A DNA stretch of 64,000 nt from Acidobacteriota bacterium (GTDB taxonomy: Bacteria; Acidobacteriota; Vicinamibacteria; Vicinamibacterales; 2-12-FULL-66-21): NCBI GenBank assembly GCA_003222675.1, contig QHWT01000049.1, positions 105,313 through 169,312 of the forward strand, written 5' to 3'. Shown piece after piece: positions 17,114 through 26,911 of the stretch. The notes under the pieces are model-generated. The model made no database searches and had not been told where the DNA came from. It was given only the letters and a program-made list of their open reading frames with translations. Position 1 is the stretch's first letter; each line of letters begins with the position of its first letter. A program made the translations under genes and the position numbers.

Positions 17114-18137
17114 CGTAGCGGCGGCATCCTCGTCCTTCTGGCGGGACAGACCGGTCTTCGTGACGGGTGCGACGGGCCTCGTGGGTGGCTGGCTCGTGCG
17201 GCACCTCGTGGCCGCCGGTGCAGACGTTCTTGCTCTCGTGCGCGACTGGGTTCCCCGCTCGGAGCTCGTCGGCGCGGGATTGATCGAACGGGTCCGAGTC
17301 GTGCGCGGCGACGTGCGCGATCAGGAGATGCTCGAGCGCGCGCTGGGCGAATACGAAATCACCACCGTCATCCATCTCGCCGCCCAGACGACAGTGGGCG
17401 TGGCCAACCGGAATCCTGTCTCCACGCTCGACACGAACATCCGGGGAACGTGGGCACTGCTCGAGGCCTGCCGGCGCAGTCCGATCGTTCAACAGGTTGT
17501 CATTGCATCTTCCGACAAGGCTTACGGCGATCAGGAAGTCCTGCCGTACACGGAGGACGCGCCGGTGCTGGGCCGTCATCCCTACGACGTGAGCAAATCC
17601 TGCGCTGACTTGCTGGCGCAGATGTACGCGAAGACCTATCGGGTCCCCGTGTGCGTGACCCGCTGCGGCAACTTCTATGGCGGCGGCGATCTGAACTGGA
17701 ACCGCCTCGTGCCGGGAACCATCCGTTCCGTCATCCGCGGCGAGCGGCCCGTCATTCGATCGGACGGCAGGTTCACGCGCGACTACCTGTATGTGGAGGA
17801 CGGCGCACGGGCGTACGTGCTGTTGGCCGAGCGCCTGGCCGCGAATCCCGCGCTCGCCGGTGAAGTGTTCAATTTCTCCTACGAACAGCGGATGACGGTC
17901 CTGGAGCTGGTGGATCGCCTCCTCCACGCGATGGATTCCGATCTCGAGCCGGACGTGCGCAACGAGGCGTCGAACGAAATCAGGGATCAGTATCTCGATG
18001 CGTCGAAGGCGAAGCGGATGCTCGGCTGGTCGCCGGCGTTCACGCTCGACGCGAGCCTGCGTGCCACCATCGATTGGTATACGCGTTATTTCGCAGCGGT
18101 CGGCGGCACTCCGCAGCCCGAGGCCAGACGTGGCTGA
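17097..18137 (+). CDS. rfbG: CDP-glucose 4,6-dehydratase-type SDR (RfbG)
   Basis: Extended short-chain dehydrogenase, about 346 aa. The NAD motif is [18 protein letters not shown], and [22 protein letters not shown] is characteristic of CDP-glucose 4,6-dehydratases. The catalytic Tyr/Lys lie in [13 protein letters not shown]. It converts CDP-D-glucose to CDP-4-keto-6-deoxy-D-glucose, the RfbH substrate. Start TTG 17097 (GGAG about 11 nt upstream) overlaps the reductase by 17 nt; no ATG lies closer to the Rossmann fold. The call is strong because rfbF, the cytidylyltransferase, follows with an 8-nt overlap. Confidence 0.88.
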   Translation: MTPGNSVAAASSSFWRDRPVFVTGATGLVGGWLVRHLVAAGADVLALVRDWVPRSELVGAGLIERVRVVRGDVRDQEMLERALGEYEITTVIHLAAQTTVGVANRNPVSTLDTNIRGTWALLEACRRSPIVQQVVIASSDKAYGDQEVLPYTEDAPVLGRHPYDVSKSCADLLAQMYAKTYRVPVCVTRCGNFYGGGDLNWNRLVPGTIRSVIRGERPVIRSDGRFTRDYLYVEDGARAYVLLAERLAANPALAGEVFNFSYEQRMTVLELVDRLLHAMDSDLEPDVRNEASNEIRDQYLDASKAKRMLGWSPAFTLDASLRATIDWYTRYFAAVGGTPQPEARRG

Positions 18138-18909
18138 CCAGCGGATTCCTGTGGTCATTCTGTGCGGCGGATCCGGCACTCGCCTCGCCGAGCACACCGA
18201 CGTGCGTCCGAAGCCTCTCGTCGAGATCGGCGGCCGCCCGATCCTGTGGCACATCATGAAGCACTACTCGAAGTACGGCTTCAATGAGTTCGTGCTGGCG
18301 CTGGGCTACAAGGGCGATCAGATCAAGCGGTACTTTCTGGACTATCACGCGATCGGCCGCGACATGACGATCTCGCTCCAGGACGGGCACGTCGCGCCGA
18401 TCAGGAACAGCCTCGAGCCGTGGAAGGTGCACCTGGTCGACACAGGAGAGGCGACGTTGACCGGCGGCCGGCTCCGGCAACTGGAACCCCTGATTCGTCA
18501 GGGCACGTTCATGCTGACATATGGCGACGGCGTGGGGAACGTCCGCCTCGACGAGCTGCTGGCGTTTCATCGCTCGCGCGGAGCGCTGGTGACGCTGACC
18601 GCCGTGCGTCCGCCGGCCCGATTCGGCGCGCTGGAGTTCGACGGCGATCGCATCCGTCACTTCAAGGAGAAGTCCACGCTCCACGAGGGCTGGATCAACG
18701 GCGGGTTTTCCATCGTCGAACCGGCCGCGCTGAAGTACATCCAGTCGGACGTGATGTGGGAGCACGCGCCTATGGAGTCGCTTGCCGCCGAAGGGCAGCT
18801 GGTCGCGTATCGGCACGAAGAATTCTGGCAGTGCATGGATACGCTCCGCGATTTGCGGTATCTGGAGTCGTTGTGGGACTCGGGCCGCGCTCCGTGGAAG
18901 ACGTGGTAG
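18130..18909 (+). CDS. rfbF: Glucose-1-phosphate cytidylyltransferase (RfbF)
   Basis: 259-aa nucleotidyltransferase that makes CDP-glucose from CTP and glucose-1-phosphate. The signature [20 protein letters not shown] plus [20 protein letters not shown] is typical of RfbF rather than Rml[22 protein letters not shown] and the C-terminal [20 protein letters not shown] are also family-specific. GTG at 18130 overlaps the rfbG stop by 8 nt. Normal length. Confidence 0.95.
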   Translation: MADQRIPVVILCGGSGTRLAEHTDVRPKPLVEIGGRPILWHIMKHYSKYGFNEFVLALGYKGDQIKRYFLDYHAIGRDMTISLQDGHVAPIRNSLEPWKVHLVDTGEATLTGGRLRQLEPLIRQGTFMLTYGDGVGNVRLDELLAFHRSRGALVTLTAVRPPARFGALEFDGDRIRHFKEKSTLHEGWINGGFSIVEPAALKYIQSDVMWEHAPMESLAAEGQLVAYRHEEFWQCMDTLRDLRYLESLWDSGRAPWKTW

Positions 18910-18920
18910 GCCAGGTAGCG

Positions 18921-19979
18921 ATGCGGAATCCACTGGCGCACGATCTGGATCACGTGCTGGCGAGGACGTCCGGACTGTGGGACGACCTCCGCGGCGCGCG
19001 CCTCTTCATCACGGGCGGAACGGGGTTCTTTGGCTGCTGGCTGCTCGAGACCTTCGTGTGGGCGAACGACCACCTGAAGCTCGATGCGTCAGTTGTCGTG
19101 TTGACGCGGGACCAGAACGCCTTCGAGCGAAGGGTTCCCCATCTTGCGTCGCATCCGGCGGTGACGCTGCACGAAGGCGACGTGCGCACCTTCGAGTTCA
19201 GCGGCGGAGCGTTTTCGCACGTCATCCATGCGGCGACCGATTCTGGTACGCCGCTCGCGGAACGCGACCGGCTGCTGATGTTCGACACGATCGTCGGCGG
19301 AACGCGCCGGACGCTGGAGTTCGCGCGCCGCACCGGCGCCCGGCGGTTCCTGCTCACGAGCTCCGGCGCCGTCTACGGACGTCAGCCCGCGGAGCTCACC
19401 CACGTTCCCGAGGATTACGCCGGCGGACCCGACCCGGCGAACGCGGGTCACGTGTACGGCGAAGGCAAGCGCGCCGCGGAGATGCTCTGCGCGGTGCATG
19501 CCGATGTCGATCTGCAGCCGACGATCGCGCGGTGCTTCGCGTTTGTCGGACCTTACCTTCCTCTTGATGTGCACTTCGCCGTTGGAAATTTCATCCGCGA
19601 CGCGCTCCATGGAGGTCCGATTCGCGTGTCGGGCGATGGCACTCCGTATCGGTCGTACTTATACGCCGCCGATCTTGCGATCTGGCTGTGGACGATCCTG
19701 TTGCGGGGCCAGTCCATTCGTCCGTACAACGTCGGTTCGGAGGCGGCGATATCGATCGCCGACCTGGCGCATCTCGTCGCGCGAAGGCTCACCTCGGGAT
19801 CCAAGGTCGAAGTGGCCAGGACGGCGATTCCGGGTCGACCTGCGGAGCGCTACGTCCCGAGCTCGGCGCGAATTCGGACAGAGCTTGGCGTAAAGGTGAC
19901 GGTCGATCTGGAAGAGGCGTTGATCCGCACCGCCGAATGGCACCGCAGACGGTTGATACCAGCACATGTCGAAAACTAA
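18921..19979 (+). CDS. NAD(P)-dependent sugar epimerase/reductase (SDR), YerF/abequose-synthase-like
   Basis: 352-aa extended SDR. The Rossmann motif is LFITGGTGFFGCWLLETF, and the catalytic Tyr and Lys are in HVYGEGKRAAEML. The active-site Ser lies in FLLTSSGAVYGRQ. In CDP-dideoxyhexose clusters this position is occupied by the last reductase/epimerase (abequose, paratose or yersiniose type), acting on the 4-keto group or on the branched side chain. With a TPP enzyme two genes downstream, a YerF-like ketone reductase is my preferred inference. Start ATG 18921 is 11 nt after rfbF; an in-frame GTG at 18903 is possible. Confidence 0.85.
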   Translation: MRNPLAHDLDHVLARTSGLWDDLRGARLFITGGTGFFGCWLLETFVWANDHLKLDASVVVLTRDQNAFERRVPHLASHPAVTLHEGDVRTFEFSGGAFSHVIHAATDSGTPLAERDRLLMFDTIVGGTRRTLEFARRTGARRFLLTSSGAVYGRQPAELTHVPEDYAGGPDPANAGHVYGEGKRAAEMLCAVHADVDLQPTIARCFAFVGPYLPLDVHFAVGNFIRDALHGGPIRVSGDGTPYRSYLYAADLAIWLWTILLRGQSIRPYNVGSEAAISIADLAHLVARRLTSGSKVEVARTAIPGRPAERYVPSSARIRTELGVKVTVDLEEALIRTAEWHRRRLIPAHVEN

Positions 19980-20565
19980 GCGCCGCCCCGTCGTGATTTG
20001 GGACGTCGACGACGTGCTGAATGAGCTCATGCGCGAGTGGTTCGACGAATGGTGGCGTCCTCGTCACCCGGAGTGCGTGCATCACTACGCCGACATCGCG
20101 GCGAATCCGCCGCACACGGTTCTCGGAATACCCGAAGCGACGTATCTCAGCTCGCTCGATGCGTTCCGCGAGGAGCGATTCGCGAAGCTCGTTCCCAGAC
20201 CGGAAGTCGTCGAGTGGTTTTCAGAGCACGGGCATCGTGCGCAACACGTCGCGCTCAGCGCGCCACCTGAGTCATTCGCGCATTTGTCCGCCGCGTGGGT
20301 GATCAAGCACTTCGGTCAATGGATTCGAACGTTTGCATTCGTGCCTGCCCGGCGTGGACGGTCTGAGGTCGCTGAAGCCCGTATTGCAAAAGGGGACTAT
20401 CTCGAATGGCTCGGTCATGGCGACGTCTTCCTCGACGATAGAGAGGCCAACGTCGAAGGCGCCCGGGCGCTGGGCCTGAAAGGCATTGTCGTGCCGCAGC
20501 CATGGAACGGCTCTTCCTATGGTTCCCTGCAGGCGGCACTCCTCGATCTGACGGCGCTGATCTAA
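19966..20565 (+). CDS. HAD-like hydrolase / phosphatase
   Basis: 199-aa protein with the HAD nucleophile motif DVDDVLNEL near the N terminus (VVIWDVDDVL), motif II-like VALSAPPESFAHL, and the acidic motif DVFLDDREANVEGARALG near the C terminus. It is related to 5'-nucleotidase- and NIF-type HAD proteins. It overlaps the SDR by 14 nt, so it belongs to the sugar operon. A phosphatase on a sugar phosphate or NeuB product is possible, but the substrate is unknown. Confidence 0.8.
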   Translation: MSKTKRRPVVIWDVDDVLNELMREWFDEWWRPRHPECVHHYADIAANPPHTVLGIPEATYLSSLDAFREERFAKLVPRPEVVEWFSEHGHRAQHVALSAPPESFAHLSAAWVIKHFGQWIRTFAFVPARRGRSEVAEARIAKGDYLEWLGHGDVFLDDREANVEGARALGLKGIVVPQPWNGSSYGSLQAALLDLTALI

Positions 20566-20575
20566 TCGGACCGAC

Positions 20576-22390
20576 ATGAAGTTATCCGACTATGTGGCGC
20601 AGCGTATCGCCGATCACGGCATCACTCAGGTCTTCATGATGACCGGTGGCGGCGCCATGCACCTCAACGACTCGTTTGGATACGAGCCTCGAATGAAAGT
20701 CCTGTTCAATCATCACGAGCAGGCATCTGCGATTGCCGCTGAAGGTTATGCCAGGGTCACGGGAATTCCTGCGCTCTTGAACGTGACGACCGGACCCGGC
20801 GGCGTGAACGCGCTGACTGGCGTGTACGGCGCGTGGACGGATTCCATTCCGATGCTGATCGTCTCGGGCCAGGTGAAGCGCGAAACGATGATGACGAGCT
20901 ACGACCTGCCGGGCCTCAGGCAGCTCGGCGATCAGGAAATCGACATCATTCGTATGGCGAAGGGCATCACCAAGTACTCCGAGGTGGTGATGGATCCGGC
21001 CTCCATCCGCTACTGCCTCGAGAAGGCCCTGCACCTCGCCACGCATGGGCGTCAGGGGCCGTGCTGGCTCGACATTCCGATCGACGTTCAGGCCGCGCAG
21101 ATTAATCCTGGCGAGCTCGCCAGCTACGATCCCGGTGAGGATCCGCCAGCCTGCGACCTTGAAGATGTGCGCGAATGCTGCCGCGAGGTTCTTCGCCGGT
21201 TTCGCGGCGCTGAGCGGCCAGTCATCCTGGTGGGGACAGGCGTGCGCCTCGCCGGAGCGCAGAAGATTTTCGATACCGTCGTTCACAAGATCGGCGCGCC
21301 GGTGGCGCCCGCGTGGACGGCGATCGATCAGGTGGCATCCGACGACGATCTCTATTGCGGGCGGACCGGGACGATCGGCGACCGCGCGGGGAACTTCGCC
21401 GTGCAGAATGCCGACCTCGTCCTCGTGATCGGCAGTCGCCTGAACATCCGCCAGGTCAGTTACAACTGGCCGTCGTTTGCACGCTGCGCGTTCAAGATTC
21501 AAGTGGACGTCGACGAGGCGGAACTCAAAAAGCCGATGGTGCGCCCGGACCTGGCGGTGCACTCGGATGCAAAGGTGTTTCTCGAGGAGTTGAACCGGCA
21601 GATCGATGCCTGCGGGCACGACAAGAACCGGCACGCCGAATGGGTCGCCTGGTGCAAGGCGCGCGTAGCCCGCTATCCGGTCGTTGAAGCGAGGCACCGC
21701 GCAGTGAAAGGACGCCTCATCAATCCGTATCACTTCATCGAGCAGCTGTTTGCGAGACTGGGCCCGGACGATATCGTTGCCTGCGGAAACGCGACAGCGA
21801 GCGTCGTCACGTTTCAGGTGGCACGTGTTGTCCCGGGTCTCCGCGTCTTTGCGAACTCGGGGTGCGCCGCGATGGGTTACGACCTCCCGGCTGCGATAGG
21901 CGCGGCGATGGGCGCCAACGGCCGGCGCGTCGTCTGCCTTGCGGGCGACGGCAGCATTCAACTGAACGTGCAGGAACTGCAGACCCTCGCTCAGCATCAT
22001 CTTCCGGTGAAGATTTTCGTGCTGAACAACGACGGGTATCTGTCGATGAGGATGAGCCAGGGGAGCTTTTTCCGGCGTTTCGTTGGCGAGGGACCACGAA
22101 GCGGTCTCTCCTTCCCCTCGATGACCGCCCTCGCGGCAGCCTACGGAATTCCTGCTGGAACCGCCGAGGGAGAAGATTTTACGGCGGCGGTGGAGAAGGC
22201 GCTTGCCAGCGAAGGCCCGTTCCTCTGCGACGTCATCCTCGATCCGGACCAGCCGTTCGAACCCAAACTGAGCTCCCGGCAATTGCCGGATGGGCGCATG
22301 GTGTCATCACCGCTGGAAGATCTGCATCCCTTTCTTCCGCGCCACGAGCTGCTCGAGAACCTCTGCATTCCGCCCGTCGATCCGCAGTAA
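20576..22390 (+). CDS. Thiamine-diphosphate enzyme, acetolactate synthase-like (YerE-like candidate)
   Basis: 604-aa ThDP enzyme with the three domains of the acetolactate synthase family. The catalytic Glu is in NHHEQASAIAAEGYARVTG (near 20717-20760). The central domain follows, and the C-terminal ThDP/Mg motif is GDGSIQLNVQELQTLAQHHL with the Asn in NNDGYLSM. Ordinary AHAS genes sit with ilv genes; this one sits inside a CDP-dideoxyhexose operon. The matching precedent is YerE, which transfers the two-carbon unit of pyruvate to C4 of CDP-3,6-dideoxy-4-ketoglucose to make yersiniose. That role here is inference from context. Confidence 0.85.
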   Translation: MKLSDYVAQRIADHGITQVFMMTGGGAMHLNDSFGYEPRMKVLFNHHEQASAIAAEGYARVTGIPALLNVTTGPGGVNALTGVYGAWTDSIPMLIVSGQVKRETMMTSYDLPGLRQLGDQEIDIIRMAKGITKYSEVVMDPASIRYCLEKALHLATHGRQGPCWLDIPIDVQAAQINPGELASYDPGEDPPACDLEDVRECCREVLRRFRGAERPVILVGTGVRLAGAQKIFDTVVHKIGAPVAPAWTAIDQVASDDDLYCGRTGTIGDRAGNFAVQNADLVLVIGSRLNIRQVSYNWPSFARCAFKIQVDVDEAELKKPMVRPDLAVHSDAKVFLEELNRQIDACGHDKNRHAEWVAWCKARVARYPVVEARHRAVKGRLINPYHFIEQLFARLGPDDIVACGNATASVVTFQVARVVPGLRVFANSGCAAMGYDLPAAIGAAMGANGRRVVCLAGDGSIQLNVQELQTLAQHHLPVKIFVLNNDGYLSMRMSQGSFFRRFVGEGPRSGLSFPSMTALAAAYGIPAGTAEGEDFTAAVEKALASEGPFLCDVILDPDQPFEPKLSSRQLPDGRMVSSPLEDLHPFLPRHELLENLCIPPVDPQ

Positions 22391-22396
22391 CACGTC

Positions 22397-23548
22397 ATGT
22401 CCGAACTTTTTTCAGACGGCGGCGCGGTTCGGGAGGCTGGTGCGGCGATCCTGTATGGCGCCGGACAGGTCGGTCGCGATGTCTGTCGCGTGCTGACCGA
22501 GGAAGGCATACGCGTCCTTTGCATGCTCGATCGGCGGGCCCGCGAGGGGGAGCGGCATCTTGGCGTGCCGCTCTATACGCCAGACGCGTGCCCTGTTGAA
22601 CCGGCCCGCAGGTCGGCCGTCCCTGTTGTTCTGAGCATCTTCAATCGGGACGTCGACATACCGGATCTGGCGCTCGCGATGCGCGCGCTGGGATTCACGC
22701 GCATCGTGTCATTCGTGGATCTGCATGCACACTTTCCGAATGAGCTCGGCGATCGCTTCTGGCTGACCCGTCGCGGCTACGTGGAATCGCATCAGAAGGA
22801 CATCGCAGCCGCCGAAGCACTCTGGGCGGACGACGAGAGCCGTGCGCAGTATCGCGGATTCATCGCATTGCGGCGCAGCGGCGTCTTCGATTCCCGACTG
22901 AACCCGCGTCCCGAGGACACTCACTATCTTCCGTCGGATGTGCCTTCCTGGTTGAAGTCTCGGCCGCTTCGCTTCATCGACTGTGGAGCGTACGAGGGGG
23001 ACACGCTCGAGCAAATGATCGAGGCGTCCCTTCAGATAGAGGCGTCAGCTCATTTCGAACCGGACCTGCGAAATTTCGCCGGCCTCGCACGGCGAGTGAG
23101 AGGGCTCCGAAAGGATCTCAAAGGACCGGCCATGTTGTGGCCGTGTGCGGTCAGCGACCGTTCCGGCACCGTCAGCTTCTGCAGCGGGCTCGACGAAGCC
23201 AGCGGCGTGAGCGATGACGGGCCGATCAACGTGACCGCGGTTGCGCTCGACGACGTGCTCGCAGGCTGGCGCCCGACCTTCATCAAGATGGATATCGAGG
23301 GGTCGGAGTTGGAGGCCCTTTCCGGGGCACGGCAGATCATCGCAGAGAGTCTCCCGAGCCTTGCCATCAGCGTGTATCACCGGCCCGACCATCTGTGGCG
23401 CATTCCGCTGATGCTCGCCTCCTGGTCGGAGCTCGGCGGGTATCGGTTCTACCTGCGGTCGCACGGGTTCAACGGCTTCGATACCGTTCTCTACGCCAGT
23501 CCTGAACAATCATCCGGGTCTCATACATCCACAGAGGTGCGGTCTTGA
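22397..23548 (+). CDS. FkbM-family methyltransferase with N-terminal nucleotide-binding-like domain
   Basis: 383 aa. The N-terminal 120 residues contain a Rossmann-like [18 protein letters not shown], as in PglD-type or CoA-binding-like modules. Residues about 195-370 form an FkbM SAM-methyltransferase: [17 protein letters not shown] is the SAM loop, and [23 protein letters not shown] is the FkbM signature. It probably O-methylates a sugar of the glycan made by this operon. It starts 7 nt after the TPP gene, and its stop overlaps the next gene's TTG start. Confidence 0.85.
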   Translation: MSELFSDGGAVREAGAAILYGAGQVGRDVCRVLTEEGIRVLCMLDRRAREGERHLGVPLYTPDACPVEPARRSAVPVVLSIFNRDVDIPDLALAMRALGFTRIVSFVDLHAHFPNELGDRFWLTRRGYVESHQKDIAAAEALWADDESRAQYRGFIALRRSGVFDSRLNPRPEDTHYLPSDVPSWLKSRPLRFIDCGAYEGDTLEQMIEASLQIEASAHFEPDLRNFAGLARRVRGLRKDLKGPAMLWPCAVSDRSGTVSFCSGLDEASGVSDDGPINVTAVALDDVLAGWRPTFIKMDIEGSELEALSGARQIIAESLPSLAISVYHRPDHLWRIPLMLASWSELGGYRFYLRSHGFNGFDTVLYASPEQSSGSHTSTEVRS

Positions 23549-24627
23549 TAGAGCGTGATTTCTTCGAAGACCTGTTCGTCCTGGAAATGGCCAACAATCA
23601 TCTGGGCAGCGTCGAGCGCGGCCTCAAGATCATCTCTGCCTACACCCGCGTGGTCCGCTTCAACAACGTCCGTGCGGCGATCAAGCTTCAATTCCGGGAC
23701 GTGGACTCGTTCATCCACAAGGACTTTCGTGAGCGAACGGACATCCGCTACATCAAGAAGACGCTCGACACGCGGTTACGTCACGACGAGATCGCGATGC
23801 TGGTGCAGGCCATACGTCAGGGCGCCTGCATCCCGATGGCGACGGCTTTCGACGAAGCGTCGGTCGATTTGTGCATCGAACTGGGGATGCCCGTCCTCAA
23901 AGTCGCGAGCGCGGACCTCAATGACTGGTTTCTGCTCGAAAAGATCGCCAAGGTCAGGCGCCCCGTCATCGTCTCCACGGGAGGATGCTCGCTCAAGGAC
24001 ATGGACGATCTCGTCACGTTCTTTGAAAACCGGAATATTCCGCTTGCGATCAATCACTGCGTCGCGATCTACCCGTCCGAGGACAACGAGCTCGAACTGA
24101 ATCAGATTGATTTCCTCCGACAGCGCTATCCGACCCACACGATCGGCTTCTCGACGCACGAGTATCACGACTGGAATACGTCGATCGCGATTGCCTACGG
24201 CAAAGGCGCGCGCACCTTCGAGCGGCATGTCGACATCGATGATGGCGCCGCGAAGGTGTCGCCGTACTGCTCGCTTCCGGAGCAGATCGACGACTGGTTC
24301 AGGACCTGGAACAGGGTCCGTTCGATGTGTGGCGCGCCCGGGACGCAGCGCCGGATGATTCCGGAGAAGGAGATGCGATACCTGGACTCGCTGATTAGAG
24401 GCGTGTACGCAAAGCGCGATCTCCCGGTGGGGCACATCCTGGGGGAGGACGACGTGTATATGGCGGTGCCGCTTCAGAAGCAGCAGTTGTCCTGCCGCGA
24501 GCTGATGCGCGGCCAGGTCATGATCAAAGCCTGCAAGACCGATGCGCCGATCACGGTCGACAGCGTCGACACGCCGTATGCCTACAGTGAGTCGATGCGC
24601 GCGCGCATCAACGATCGTGGCCTCTAA
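23545..24627 (+). CDS. NeuB-like N-acylneuraminate synthase family protein
   Basis: 360-aa TIM-barrel PEP-condensing enzyme. It opens with the family block [12 protein letters not shown] and has [30 protein letters not shown] and [20 protein letters not shown] in the barrel. The metal/PEP His is in [10 protein letters not shown]. The C-terminal SAF (antifreeze-like) part is seen in [18 protein letters not shown]. Family members condense PEP with N-acylmannosamine-type sugars to nonulosonates. No CMP-sugar synthetase or 2-epimerase gene is nearby, so the acceptor may be non-standard. Start TTG 23545 overlaps the previous stop. Confidence 0.88.
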   Translation: MIERDFFEDLFVLEMANNHLGSVERGLKIISAYTRVVRFNNVRAAIKLQFRDVDSFIHKDFRERTDIRYIKKTLDTRLRHDEIAMLVQAIRQGACIPMATAFDEASVDLCIELGMPVLKVASADLNDWFLLEKIAKVRRPVIVSTGGCSLKDMDDLVTFFENRNIPLAINHCVAIYPSEDNELELNQIDFLRQRYPTHTIGFSTHEYHDWNTSIAIAYGKGARTFERHVDIDDGAAKVSPYCSLPEQIDDWFRTWNRVRSMCGAPGTQRRMIPEKEMRYLDSLIRGVYAKRDLPVGHILGEDDVYMAVPLQKQQLSCRELMRGQVMIKACKTDAPITVDSVDTPYAYSESMRARINDRGL

Positions 24628-25882
24628 CGAATCGCGGGTCACGGTGCAACAGGTGGCGCCTCTGCACAAGTCAATCGCAACGAGCCGTCCGTGCCCGGTG
24701 TGCGATCACCGGAAGGGCGAAGTGCTGCACGCGCAGAAGTTCGTCCTGCCCGAGGACCAGAAGCTGACGGCCGGCTACAACGTGGTCGTGTGCGAGGTGT
24801 GTGGCGCTGCCTTTGCCGATACGACGGTCAGGCAGCGGCATTATGACGAGCTGTATGCCCAGCAGTCGCGATACGCGGCCGGTCCCGCAGCGCACGCGAG
24901 CGACAACGACAGGGACATCGCGCGATTCCGCGACATGGCCGCGGCAGTTGGCCGCAGAGTTCCCGACAGGTCCGCTCGCATCGTCGACGTCGGCTGCGCG
25001 AACGGACAGATGCTGGCGGCGCTGGCGCAGCTCGGATTCTCGAGTCTGTCCGGCATCGACCCGTCTCCCGCATGCGCGCAGCAGGCTGCCGCGATCCCCG
25101 GCGTCGCGGCGTACGCCGGCTCTCTCACCAAGATGCCGGAAGACGTCGAGCCGTATGACGTCGTCATTCTTTCGCACGTGCTCGAACACGTGCGCGACGT
25201 CAAGGCGTCGCTGACCTACCTGAAACGGTTCGTCACGGCGAGCGCGCTCATCTATGTTGAAGTGCCGGACGCGTCACGGTATGTCGATTTCGCGTGGTCG
25301 CCCTTCCAGGACTTCAACACCGAGCACATCAACCACTTTTCGCTCGTCTCGCTCGGCAACCTGATGCGGCAATGTGGTGTCCGTCCGGTGCAGGCGGCGG
25401 CGAAGGAAATCCTCTCCGCTCCAGGCATGCCCTATCCTGCGATCTACTGCTTCGCGGAGGTGGACGCGAAGGTTCCCGCCACGCTGGAAAAAGACGCCGA
25501 TTTGAAAGAGCGGCTGCTGGCGTACATCCGCGTCTCGAGGGAATTGATGGACGGGATCGATGCCAGGCTGACCGAGAACGTGCGCAATGGAGCATCCGTT
25601 ATCGTGTGGGGCACAGGTGAGCTGACAGCGAAGCTCCTCGTCGATACCGCGCTGCGGCACGCCAACATCGTGCGCTTCGTCGACAGCAATCCAATCAATC
25701 AGGGACGTGTCCTTCGGGGGATTCCTATCGTGGCCCCATCAGACCTCCACTCCGGCGATGAGATCATCGTGGTCGCGTCGATCCTCCATCACGAGGCAAT
25801 CGTTCGAGCCGTTCGCGCGCTCGGACTGCGCAATCCTGTTCTCCGGCTTACGACCGGCGCGCTGGAGTCGCCGTCCTCATGA
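24617..25882 (+). CDS. Zinc-binding sugar C-methyltransferase (TylC3-type architecture)
   Basis: 421 aa from GTG 24617. The N terminus has a four-Cys zinc site (CPVCDHRKG, then CEVCGAAF). A class I SAM domain follows ([20 protein letters not shown] ... [16 protein letters not shown]). The C-terminal Rossmann-like domain ([20 protein letters not shown]) is typical of NDP-4-ketosugar C-methyltransferases. Such enzymes add a methyl branch next to a keto group. In this operon it implies a second branched-sugar modification besides the ThDP enzyme. It overlaps NeuB-like by 11 nt and the GT2 by 4 nt. Confidence 0.88.
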   Translation: MASNESRVTVQQVAPLHKSIATSRPCPVCDHRKGEVLHAQKFVLPEDQKLTAGYNVVVCEVCGAAFADTTVRQRHYDELYAQQSRYAAGPAAHASDNDRDIARFRDMAAAVGRRVPDRSARIVDVGCANGQMLAALAQLGFSSLSGIDPSPACAQQAAAIPGVAAYAGSLTKMPEDVEPYDVVILSHVLEHVRDVKASLTYLKRFVTASALIYVEVPDASRYVDFAWSPFQDFNTEHINHFSLVSLGNLMRQCGVRPVQAAAKEILSAPGMPYPAIYCFAEVDAKVPATLEKDADLKERLLAYIRVSRELMDGIDARLTENVRNGASVIVWGTGELTAKLLVDTALRHANIVRFVDSNPINQGRVLRGIPIVAPSDLHSGDEIIVVASILHHEAIVRAVRALGLRNPVLRLTTGALESPSS

Positions 25883-26904
25883 CCCCGTCCCGCGATCGTC
25901 GCGCTCGCTATCACGTCAGCGTTCTCACCCCTTGCTATAACGAAGAGGGGAACGTTGAAGTGCTTTACGAGCGAGTACGCGCGGTATTCGACCGCCTCCC
26001 GGAGTACTCATACGAGCACGTCTTCATCGACAACGCGTCGACCGACGGCACCGCGTCGAGCCTGAGGCGACTCGCCGCGCGCGACCGGAACGTCAAGGTC
26101 ATCATCAACACGCGCAACTTCGGGCACATCAGATCGCCTTACCACGCGCTGCTGCAGTGCCGCGGCGATGCGGTGATTGGCATGGCGGCCGACCTGCAGG
26201 ATCCGCCTGAGCTCATTCCACTGTTCCTCGAAAAATGGCGGGAAGGCTACAAGGTCGTTCTCGGCGTCAAGGAGGCGAGCGAGGAATCGCCATTGATGTT
26301 CGCCATCCGCCGCGTCGGGTACGCCCTGATCGATCGTCTGTCGGAAGTGAAGCAGGTTCGGAACAGCACCGGGTTTGGACTCTACGATCAGGCGTTCGTG
26401 TCGGTGCTGCGCCGGCTGTCGGATCCTTATCCGTATTTCAGAGGCATCGTGGCGGAACTGGGTTTCCGGTACGCGACGATTCCGTACACGCAGCCGCGGC
26501 GCAGCAAGGGCATCACCAAGAATAACGCGTATCTCCTCTACGACATCGGCGTGCAGGGCATCGTCAATCACTCGAAGATTCCTCTTCGGCTTGCGACGAT
26601 GCTCGGGTTCGTGAGTTCGGTCGTGACCTTTGTGACGGCCCTGGTGTATCTCGTGATGAAACTGTTGTTCTGGTACAACCTGCCGATTGGAGTTGCGCCG
26701 GTCATCATCGGCCTGTTCTGCGTCGCGTCCGTTCAGCTCTTCTTTCTCGGGATTCTCGGGGAGTACGTGGGAGCGATCTACACGCAGGTCCGCGATCGAC
26801 CGCTGATCGTCGAGCAGGAACGGATCAACTTCGATGACGGCGCGGAGGCGGACGCAGACGACGCCCGCGCGCGCGCGACGGACAGTCGCGGCGTCCTCGG
26901 CTGA
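25879..26904 (+). CDS. Family 2 glycosyltransferase with C-terminal membrane anchor
   Basis: 341 aa. The GT-A fold begins with VSVLTPCYNEEGNVEVLYER, followed by the DXD-like and acceptor blocks (FIDNASTDGTA, GMAADLQDPPELIP). Two C-terminal membrane helices (VTFVTALVYLVMKLLFWYNL and PVIIGLFCVASVQLFFLGIL) give the DPM1/ArnC/GtrB layout. It probably transfers a sugar to undecaprenyl phosphate at the inner face of the membrane. ATGA overlap with the upstream gene. Confidence 0.9.
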   Translation: MTPSRDRRARYHVSVLTPCYNEEGNVEVLYERVRAVFDRLPEYSYEHVFIDNASTDGTASSLRRLAARDRNVKVIINTRNFGHIRSPYHALLQCRGDAVIGMAADLQDPPELIPLFLEKWREGYKVVLGVKEASEESPLMFAIRRVGYALIDRLSEVKQVRNSTGFGLYDQAFVSVLRRLSDPYPYFRGIVAELGFRYATIPYTQPRRSKGITKNNAYLLYDIGVQGIVNHSKIPLRLATMLGFVSSVVTFVTALVYLVMKLLFWYNLPIGVAPVIIGLFCVASVQLFFLGILGEYVGAIYTQVRDRPLIVEQERINFDDGAEADADDARARATDSRGVLG

Positions 26905-26911
26905 TGCCTGG

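Noticed and set aside
20576-22390. Anabolic acetolactate synthase (ilvB)
   Set aside because: No ilvN or ilvC next to it, and it is locked in a sugar operon; the housekeeping role remains possible but less likely.
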